A stretch of 14,076 nucleotides of DNA from Bacteroidota bacterium (lineage in GTDB: Bacteria; Bacteroidota; Bacteroidia; Flavobacteriales; Flavobacteriaceae): positions 1 to 14,076 of the forward strand of contig CANINJ010000015.1 in the NCBI GenBank assembly GCA_947468985.1, written 5' to 3'. The notes under the pieces were generated by a model. The model did no database searches and was not told the DNA's origin. It saw only the letters and a program-made list of their open reading frames with translations. This document shows, in pieces, positions 8,635-14,076 of this stretch; positions within the stretch are counted from its first letter, which is position 1, and each line of letters starts with the position of its first letter. A program made the position numbers and the translations under genes.

Positions 8635-9042
8635 ATGACTTTACATATTGAAACCCCTGCCCTACTTTTTTCAGCAACATCATTGATTTTATTGGCGTAT
8701 ACCAATAGATTTCTAACCATTGCAACAATCGTTAGAAGTTTAAAAAAAACGTATGATGAAAAGGAAAATAAAAGTATTCTCCTTGAAATAAAAAACCTAA
8801 ACCTCCGATTAACTCTCATTCGCTATATGCAAATGTTTGGCGTTTTGAGTTTGTTCCTATCCGTATTTGCAATGCTTCTTCTTTTTTTAGAGCAACAAAC
8901 AACTGGAATTTACTTATTTGGCTTAAGCCTTTTATGTCTTTTAATTTCTTTGGCGGTTTCTTTTTGGGAAATTAGCATCTCTGTAAATGCACTTCGACTT
9001 CATTTGAGTGATTTATCAGAAAGTAAAAAGAAGAAATTGTAG
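8635..9042 (+). CDS. DUF2721-like small membrane protein
   Basis: A 135-residue integral membrane protein whose sequence fits the DUF2721 family by eye; the biochemical function of that family is not known to me. Three hydrophobic segments are visible at about residues 9-31 (which includes AYTNRFL), 67-86 and 92-112. Between the first two is a charged, probably cytoplasmic helical stretch (35-60) with KKTYDEKENK and NLNLRLTLIRYMQ. The tail ends in SESKKKKL. The start ATG is 36 bp after the folD stop, with no terminator or -7 box between, so it is likely the last gene of an ffh-folD unit. Nothing in the sequence ties it to folate or SRP work. The next gene has its own promoter 114 bp downstream of the stop codon. 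Confidence 0.75.
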   Translation: MTLHIETPALLFSATSLILLAYTNRFLTIATIVRSLKKTYDEKENKSILLEIKNLNLRLTLIRYMQMFGVLSLFLSVFAMLLLFLEQQTTGIYLFGLSLLCLLISLAVSFWEISISVNALRLHLSDLSESKKKKL

Positions 9043-9131
9043 TTTTCAAAAATTATTTATAAAATTAAATCACTGTAAATCAGAAGCTTTTTTAAAAAAT
9101 AAAAAATTTATTCAGATTAATTATAAATAAG

Positions 9132-9163
9132 CTTTGAATTATCAAAGTAAGCATTTACTTTTG
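9132..9163 (+). promoter_or_regulatory. Receptor-operon promoter with two overlapping operator-like dyads
   Basis: TTTG at 9133-9136 and TACTTTTG at 9156-9163, 19 bp apart, form a full Bacteroidota promoter; the TTG start codon lies 35 bp further on. Two perfect dyads tile it. CTTTGA-ATTA-TCAAAG (9132-9147) covers the -33 box, and AAAGTAA-GCAT-TTACTTT (9144-9161) covers most of the -7 box. As both lie upstream of the expected transcript start near 9170, they would act as DNA sites and not as RNA hairpins. A repressor bound here would block polymerase. Iron-responsive control by a Fur or DtxR family protein is a guess from the downstream genes; the dyads are not good matches to the classical Fur box. 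Confidence 0.6.
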
Positions 9164-9197
9164 TGCTGTTATTTTAATTTAATCTAAATAAGTAGTT

Positions 9198-11573
9198 TTG
9201 AGAAGTCAATTTCACCTCCTTTTTGTAATTTTATTTTTTACAAATTTTAGCATTGCTCAAGAAACAGGAATAGTTAAAGGAAAGATTCTTTCGTCTGACG
9301 GATTTCCAATTTCGGGAATTTCAATAAAATTAGGAAAAGCAACCGTTTCAAATAAAACGAATGCAAAAGGGGAATTTAGTTTTAATAATTTTCCTATTGG
9401 TATTCAACTTATAACTTTAGAAGGAGATGGACTAAAAAAACAAACTAAAGAAATAAAAGTGGTTGCCAAAGAAATTACTTTTGTTGAATTTGTCCTAGTC
9501 GAAGAAATAAATGCGTTAAGTGAAATTGTAATCAGAATAAAAAATAGCCCCAACAAAAAAAAGGAAACGGTATTATCTGGACTTGAAATAAAACCTTTCG
9601 ATTTACCACAAAGCATTCAAATAATTGGAAATGCTACCTTAAAACAACAACAAACTCTAAGATTAAGCGATGTTGCAAAAAACATTAATGGTGTTTATAT
9701 TGGTTCAGCCAGAGGAGGTGCACAAGAATCTTTATGGTCAAGGGGTTATGATATGACTGCCAATAATATGTTTAAAAACGGATTCCGACTCAATAGTGGC
9801 TCGATGCCAGAAGTTGCAACTTTAGAAAAAGTGGAAGTTCTAAAAGGGGGTTCTGCCTTATTATTTGGAAATGTTACGCCTGGAGGAATTCTTAATATGG
9901 TAACTAAAATACCACAATTCAAAAAAGGTGGCGAAATTGCGTTGCAAATGGGAAGTTATTCATTCTACAAACCAACAGTTGATTTTTATGGAACATTAAC
10001 TAAAAATAGTGCCTATCGTTTTGTTGGAACGTATGAAAACGCGGGTAGTTTCCGTGATAATGTAACCAGAGAACGAGTTTACTTCAATCCGTCGGTGCTA
10101 TTAAAAGCAAGTAAAAAAACAGAAATAATTCTGCAAGGAGATTATCTAAAAGACAATTGGATACCCGATTTTGGAACTGGTTCTATTGGAAAAGTGATTG
10201 CTGATGTTCCTCGCAACACCTATTTAGGCGCAACTTGGTCAAATGGGCAAACCTATCAATCTTCGGTTTCAGGATTGGTAAAACATAAGTTTAATGACAA
10301 TTGGAAACTAAATTTCAATACGGCTTTTCAAAATTACGAACGAACTTGGGAAGGCACCGAACGTATTCAGCCTATTGCTAATGGTGATTGGAACCGCCCT
10401 TTAGGGAAAAATAAAACCATTGACCAACTGATTTGCAATCAAATTAATTTGCAAGGTAATTTTACAACTGGAAAAATAAAACATCAATTTTTTGCAGGAA
10501 TAGATGCTGATAATTCAAATACACAAGTTTATACTTTTGTTTACAATCCTGCAATTTATGATATGATAAACATTTTTGATTTAAGTTTATATCCACAAAA
10601 CACTACAATTCCAGAAGCAAGAAATACAAAAATAGTAACAACAAATACCAACAGATTTGGAATTTACGCACAAGATTTAATTTCATTAACAGATAAATTT
10701 AAAGTTTTAACAGGATTGCGTTGGTCGTGGCAAGAAGCAAAAGCAGAAAATCAAGATTTGGTTGCCAATGTAGTTAAAGAAGATGCAAAAAGAATAAATA
10801 CCGCTATTTCACCCAAATTAGGTTTGGTATTTCAACCTACAAAAAACAGTTCATTATTTGCAAGTTATTCCAATTCATTTTTACCAAATACAGGAGTTAC
10901 CATTAACAATGAAACATTAAAAGCATCTATTATTGACCAATATGAAATTGGAATTAAAAAAGATTTTTGGAAAGGAATGGTAAGTATAAATACTACCTAT
11001 TATCAAATTATCAATAGCAATTTGGCTCAAACAGCGGAATTTACTGCTGATGGAACTATCAATACAAGCCCCGACATAAAGTCATTGAATGGGGAAACTA
11101 AAAGCCAAGGAATCGAAATTGACATCACCGCAAAGCCTATCGAAGGAATGAGTATTTTGGCTGGCTACAGTTATAATGATATGCGATTTTCTAAAACTTC
11201 GGGTTTAACAGGAAGTTTTATTGTTGGCGACAGATTAGTAAGAACCCCAGCAAATACAGCTAATTTAAGTGCATTTTACACCATTCCATCAGGGAAATTA
11301 AAAGGAATTTCTATTGGAGCAATGGGAAATCATATTGGAAAACGGGAAGGCGGTTGGAACAATACCATTGGGCAAACTATTCCCGACAGAATGATTCCTT
11401 TGAAAGGATTCACTACATTTGATTTTTCAATGGGGTACAATTGGAATAAATTTTCAGTATTATGTAAATTATCAAACATTACCAATGAGTTGAATTATAC
11501 CGTTCACGAAAATTATAGTATCAATCCAATTGCGCCAAGGCAAATAATGACCTCAATAAATTACAAATTCTAA
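9198..11573 (+). CDS. TonB-dependent siderophore-type outer-membrane receptor (TTG start)
   Basis: Predicted outer-membrane beta-barrel that takes up a chelate, probably a ferric siderophore, using TonB energy; 791 residues. Residues 1-20 form a signal peptide, cleaved after SIA to leave Q21. Residues 24-101 look like the carboxypeptidase-D-type regulatory domain common in Bacteroidota receptors. LSEIVIRI (107-114) is a possible TonB box. The plug domain follows (about 135-240), with LPQSIQIIG, ARGGAQESLWSRGYD, VEVLKGGSALLFG and PGGILNMVTK, the pattern of siderophore receptors (FhuA/FpvA type) and not of SusC proteins. The barrel ends in a C-terminal aromatic, SINYKF. The start must be TTG at 9198: an in-frame TAA lies at 9189-9191, and the first internal Met is about residue 186, inside the plug. 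The substrate cannot be named from sequence. The next gene starts one base after the stop. Confidence 0.9.
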   Translation: MRSQFHLLFVILFFTNFSIAQETGIVKGKILSSDGFPISGISIKLGKATVSNKTNAKGEFSFNNFPIGIQLITLEGDGLKKQTKEIKVVAKEITFVEFVLVEEINALSEIVIRIKNSPNKKKETVLSGLEIKPFDLPQSIQIIGNATLKQQQTLRLSDVAKNINGVYIGSARGGAQESLWSRGYDMTANNMFKNGFRLNSGSMPEVATLEKVEVLKGGSALLFGNVTPGGILNMVTKIPQFKKGGEIALQMGSYSFYKPTVDFYGTLTKNSAYRFVGTYENAGSFRDNVTRERVYFNPSVLLKASKKTEIILQGDYLKDNWIPDFGTGSIGKVIADVPRNTYLGATWSNGQTYQSSVSGLVKHKFNDNWKLNFNTAFQNYERTWEGTERIQPIANGDWNRPLGKNKTIDQLICNQINLQGNFTTGKIKHQFFAGIDADNSNTQVYTFVYNPAIYDMINIFDLSLYPQNTTIPEARNTKIVTTNTNRFGIYAQDLISLTDKFKVLTGLRWSWQEAKAENQDLVANVVKEDAKRINTAISPKLGLVFQPTKNSSLFASYSNSFLPNTGVTINNETLKASIIDQYEIGIKKDFWKGMVSINTTYYQIINSNLAQTAEFTADGTINTSPDIKSLNGETKSQGIEIDITAKPIEGMSILAGYSYNDMRFSKTSGLTGSFIVGDRLVRTPANTANLSAFYTIPSGKLKGISIGAMGNHIGKREGGWNNTIGQTIPDRMIPLKGFTTFDFSMGYNWNKFSVLCKLSNITNELNYTVHENYSINPIAPRQIMTSINYKF

Positions 11574-11574
11574 A

Positions 11575-12123
11575 ATGAAAAAAATTAACTTCAGAAATTT
11601 ACACCGCGATTTAGGCTATTTTTATATAGGTTTGATTATCTCGTTTGCAATTTCGGGAATATTGATGAACCATCGCGAAAGATGGCACGCAGACAAATAT
11701 ACAACCGAAACCAAACCGATTGCAATTGTACTTCCTGCAGAAAATGAAATTACAGACCAATTTGCCGAAAATTTAGGTAAATCGTTAGGTTTAGAGGACA
11801 AAATGAGAAACCAAAAAATCAAAAAGGGAAACTTGAAAATTTCTTTTGAAAATCACGATATTGAGATTGACATCAAAACTGGCAAAGGAGAATTGGTTTC
11901 TTTTATAAAAACCCCAATCGTTAGCCAAATGATGAAATTGCATAAAAACACTTCCAATTGGTGGATTTATTACGGTGATATTTTCGGTATTTCTTTAATA
12001 ATTATTGCGTTTACAGGGATTATAATGATTCCTTCGGGGAAATTATCATTCAAAAGACGAGGTTGGAAATTGGCAATTGCAGGTTTAATTTTCCCATTAT
12101 TGATATTGATTTTTTTGAATTAA
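11575..12123 (+). CDS. PepSY-associated TM helix protein, probably siderophore or iron linked
   Basis: A 182-residue inner-membrane protein of the PepSY-TM type. TM1 (about 12-31) sits in LHRDLGYFYIGLIISFAISG, TM2 (about 131-152) in YYGDIFGISLIIIAFTG and TM3 at about 163-180. The positive KRR at 160-162 fits a cytoplasmic loop, which puts residues 35-125 in the periplasm as a PepSY-like region. Each of the first two helices is preceded by an LH pair (H10, H123), and H33 and H38 follow TM1. These are candidate haem or metal ligands, as proposed for larger PepSY-TM proteins that act in ferric-siderophore reduction. The gene starts one base after the receptor stop codon, so the two are almost certainly co-transcribed. 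A role in reducing or releasing imported iron is inferred from family and context. No terminator was seen after it. Confidence 0.8.
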   Translation: MKKINFRNLHRDLGYFYIGLIISFAISGILMNHRERWHADKYTTETKPIAIVLPAENEITDQFAENLGKSLGLEDKMRNQKIKKGNLKISFENHDIEIDIKTGKGELVSFIKTPIVSQMMKLHKNTSNWWIYYGDIFGISLIIIAFTGIIMIPSGKLSFKRRGWKLAIAGLIFPLLILIFLN

Positions 12124-12337
12124 TTATGTCAGCTTTGACACAAAATGCCAACTTAAACAATCAAAAATAATAACAACTTTAATTTAAAGGAATTTTCAAG
12201 TGGTCACGTGTCCTACCCAACCATTTTCAACTCTTTTTTAAACAAACTCACCTAACTCAAAGTGGCAAGATTTTTAAAAAACAGTCTCTTCAACACGTTG
12301 TAACCCCAATGAAATATACACTTGCCATACCCTCAAA
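12124..12337. other. Noncoding left part of the convergent intergenic gap
   Basis: About 214 bp after the PepSY gene with no credible reading frame. An ATG at 12126 opens only 14 codons. No T-tracted hairpin for the upstream operon is visible. A TGGCAAG (12263-12269) and CTTGCCA (12321-12327) pair could form a weak long-range stem. Otherwise nothing is recognised here. Confidence 0.6.
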
Positions 12338-12425
12338 ATTGTTGCGCAAGAACTTCACTATTGTTGCACAACAATAGTAACATTGTTGCGCAAGGACGAG
12401 CCAATTGTTGCGCAACAAATACGTG
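12338..12425. repeat. Four-copy 22-bp iteron-like direct repeat array (core ATTGTTGCGCAA)
   Basis: Copies start at 12338, 12360, 12382 and 12404, exactly 22 bp apart. Each opens with the 12-bp core ATTGTTGCGCAA (copy 2 has ATTGTTGCACAA) followed by a divergent 10-bp tail. The core contains the self-complementary octamer TTGCGCAA. Copies 2 and 4 extend into dyads: ACTATTGTTG/CAACAATAGT (12357-12366 and 12369-12378) and the 14-bp palindrome TTGTTGCGCAACAA (12405-12418). Copies 1 and 3 instead share a CAAG(A/G)AC continuation. A weak in-phase fifth site may exist at 12426-12437. The array lies between convergent genes, and since 22 is not a multiple of three it is not a coding repeat. Function unknown: protein-binding array, iteron-like site or decayed satellite. 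Confidence 0.85.
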
Positions 12426-12523
12426 CAGTTTGCAAAGGCATATAAATGAAGTTTGAAGTCCTTTTATAACACAAAATATTCGGCTTAAAACAACGATTCT
12501 ATAAAAAGTTAGTGTTTGCTTTT

Positions 12524-12563
12524 AAAAAAGAAAATCCCTTTAAACGATGTTTAAAGGGATTTT
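12524..12563 (-). terminator. Intrinsic terminator of pepD
   Basis: A perfect 15-bp stem, AAAATCCCTTTAAAC (12531-12545) and its complement (12549-12563), has a 3-nt GAT loop. It starts 28 bp beyond the pepD stop codon. Reading on the minus strand, the stem ends in GGGATTTT and continues C then T6 (12529-12524), giving a near-continuous U-tract. On plus the stem is followed only by TTTTAAATTT, so it could work weakly for the converging transcript. Confidence 0.88.
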
Positions 12564-12590
12564 AAATTTCAAGTATTTCTCAACTTGTGC

Positions 12591-14054
12591 TTATTTTTTC
12601 ACAGGAATACTTTCCAATATTTCCACTACAAATTTCCAGAATTTTTGTGCCGATTTGATACTCGCTCTTTCGTCTGGTGAATGCGCTCCGTGAATGGTAG
12701 GTCCAAAAGAAATCATATCCATATCAGGGTAATTGGTTCCTAAGATTCCACATTCTAACCCTGCGTGACACGCCACCACTTTAGGTTTTTCGTTGTTTTG
12801 TTTCTCATAAATAGCAACTAAAACATCCAAGATTTCAGACTTTACATTTGGCGTCCAACCCGGATAAGAACCCGCTAATGTAACTTCGCAGCCACTCAAT
12901 TCAAATGCAGAACGTAAAGCGTTAGCCAAATCAAATTTGGAAGTTTCAACTGAAGAACGAGTCAAACAACCAATGGTAATTTCACCGTCTTTAATGATGA
13001 TTCTTGCCACATTATTAGAAGTTTCAACCAAATCTTCCATATCGGCACTCATACGATAAACGCCATTATGAGCGGCATAAATAGAACGAATAATTCCTTC
13101 TTGAACTCCCAAATCCATCACTTTTGAAGGCAATTCCGATTTTACGATTTCAATAGTCAAATTAGGTTCTGTAGTTTTGAATTCGGTTTTGATGTCATTG
13201 ATAATTTCTTGCATATCAAAAACATAGGCTTCATCATACATTTGAGCCACAATAACCTTGGCAACACTTTCTCTTGGAATAGCATTTCGCAAACTTCCGC
13301 CATTAATTTCAGCCACTTGAAGTCCGAAATTCTCGAAAGCATCAAACAATAATCGGTTCATTATTTTGTTTGCATTTCCCAAACCTTTGTGAATATCCAT
13401 TCCTGAATGTCCGCCGTTCAAGCCTTTTACAGTAATGGTGTATCCTACAGAACCTTCCGGGGTTTCCTCTTCGTTGTAGCTTCTTGTAGCGGTAACATCA
13501 ATTCCACCAGCGCAACCAATATCAATTTCATCATCTTCTTCAGTGTCCATATTCAAAAGGATTTCTCCTTTTAGAATACCGCCTTTTAGGTTCAAAGCTC
13601 CAGTCATTCCTGTTTCTTCGTCGATGGTAAATAACGCTTCAATGGCAGGATGTTGGATAGTTTTACTTTCTAAAATTGCCATAATCATCGCTACTCCAAG
13701 ACCGTTATCGGCTCCTAAAGTGGTGCCACGAGCACGAACCCAGTCGCCATCAACGTACATATCAATTCCTTGTGTGTCAAAGTCAAAAACAGTATCAGAA
13801 TTTTTTTGGTGCACCATATCCAAATGCCCTTGAAGAACAACGGCTTTGCGATTTTCCATTCCTGGAGTTGCTGGTTTTCTGATAATTACATTGCGAATTT
13901 CATCTTCAAAAGTTTCTAATCCTAAACTTTTTCCGAAGTTTTTCATAAATTCAATTACACATTCTTCTTTTTTGGAAGGACGCGGAACAGCATTCAAATC
14001 GGCAAATTTATTCCAAAGTGCTTTTGGTTCGAGATTTCTAATTTCTTGACTCAT
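12591..14054 (-). CDS. pepD: Aminoacyl-histidine dipeptidase PepD (peptidase M20 family)
   Basis: Zinc-dependent cytosolic dipeptidase of the M20 family that cleaves Xaa-His dipeptides such as carnosine and other dipeptides. It has 487 residues, close to the usual 485. The expected dinuclear metal site is complete: H77 in GHLDM with catalytic-helper D79, bridging D116 in LGADNG, the E146-E147 pair in DEETGM, D170 in NMDTEE, and H458 in GPTIHGAHSPDER. This order and spacing matches characterised PepD enzymes, shifted by about three residues. GLNGGHSGMDIHKG (211-224) starts the lid/dimerisation domain, and CHAGLECG lies at 429-436. The ATG at 14054-14052 is preceded by A-rich leader sequence; only 22 bp upstream are in the window, so the promoter is not visible. 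A strong terminator follows. It is convergent with the receptor operon and unrelated to it. Confidence 0.95.
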   Translation of the reverse strand: MSQEIRNLEPKALWNKFADLNAVPRPSKKEECVIEFMKNFGKSLGLETFEDEIRNVIIRKPATPGMENRKAVVLQGHLDMVHQKNSDTVFDFDTQGIDMYVDGDWVRARGTTLGADNGLGVAMIMAILESKTIQHPAIEALFTIDEETGMTGALNLKGGILKGEILLNMDTEEDDEIDIGCAGGIDVTATRSYNEEETPEGSVGYTITVKGLNGGHSGMDIHKGLGNANKIMNRLLFDAFENFGLQVAEINGGSLRNAIPRESVAKVIVAQMYDEAYVFDMQEIINDIKTEFKTTEPNLTIEIVKSELPSKVMDLGVQEGIIRSIYAAHNGVYRMSADMEDLVETSNNVARIIIKDGEITIGCLTRSSVETSKFDLANALRSAFELSGCEVTLAGSYPGWTPNVKSEILDVLVAIYEKQNNEKPKVVACHAGLECGILGTNYPDMDMISFGPTIHGAHSPDERASIKSAQKFWKFVVEILESIPVKK

Positions 14055-14076
14055 TTATGTGTTTTTTAGATTCTTA

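Noticed and set aside
9090..9115. T6A6-type run after the DUF2721-like gene as a terminator
   Set aside because: There is no stable GC-containing stem before the T-run; it is low-complexity AT sequence.
12126..12170. Small open frame (14 codons) just after the PepSY gene
   Set aside because: It is too short, with no supporting motif and no conserved feature visible.
12199..12214. CACGTG at 12205-12210 as a possible ParB parS site
   Set aside because: Only the central hexamer plus one neighbouring base match the parS consensus; the flanking bases do not.
12338..12425. The 22-bp array as a CRISPR locus
   Set aside because: The conserved part is only 12 bp and the spacers 10 bp, far below CRISPR repeat and spacer sizes, and there are no cas genes nearby.

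Overview
The window looks like a chromosomal segment from a member of the Flavobacteriaceae (Bacteroidota), most likely Flavobacterium or a close relative. The evidence is the AT-rich composition, the absence of Shine-Dalgarno sequences before start codons, repeated matches to the Bacteroidota promoter -7 element TAnnTTTG just upstream of genes, and protein sequences that read like flavobacterial HtpG, FabH, ArgS, Ffh, FolD and PepD. All calls come from reading the sequence; no database search was run.

Layout, left to right. (1) 1-1865, minus strand: htpG (Hsp90 family), cut off at the window edge just before its C-terminus. (2) 2056-2997, plus, divergent from htpG: an ABC-transporter ATPase with no permease beside it. 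(3) 3081-4088, plus: a FabH-type ketoacyl-ACP synthase III closed by a textbook intrinsic terminator. (4) 4230-6008, plus: argS. (5) 6009-6280: noncoding, filled mostly by an imperfect inverted-repeat element that resembles a dispersed Bacteroidota intergenic repeat. (6) 6281-9042, plus: ffh, folD and a small DUF2721-like membrane protein, probably one transcription unit; an (CAA)11 microsatellite runs directly into the folD start codon. (7) 9198-12123, plus: a two-gene iron-uptake-like operon, a siderophore-type TonB-dependent receptor with an unavoidable TTG start, followed one base later by a small PepSY-type membrane protein; its promoter is tiled by two overlapping dyads. (8) 12124-12590: a convergent intergenic stretch that holds four copies of a 22-bp repeat and the pepD terminator. 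(9) 12591-14054, minus: pepD, an M20 aminoacyl-histidine dipeptidase.

Most genes are housekeeping (protein folding, fatty-acid initiation, tRNA charging, membrane targeting, one-carbon metabolism, dipeptide hydrolysis). The accessory part is the receptor/PepSY pair, which plausibly imports a ferric siderophore and supports its release or reduction at the inner membrane. No complete novel system is evident. The signals that known genes do not explain are the exactly 22-bp-phased repeat array at 12338-12425 (core ATTGTTGCGCAA), the (CAA)11 leader of folD, and the double dyad over the receptor promoter.
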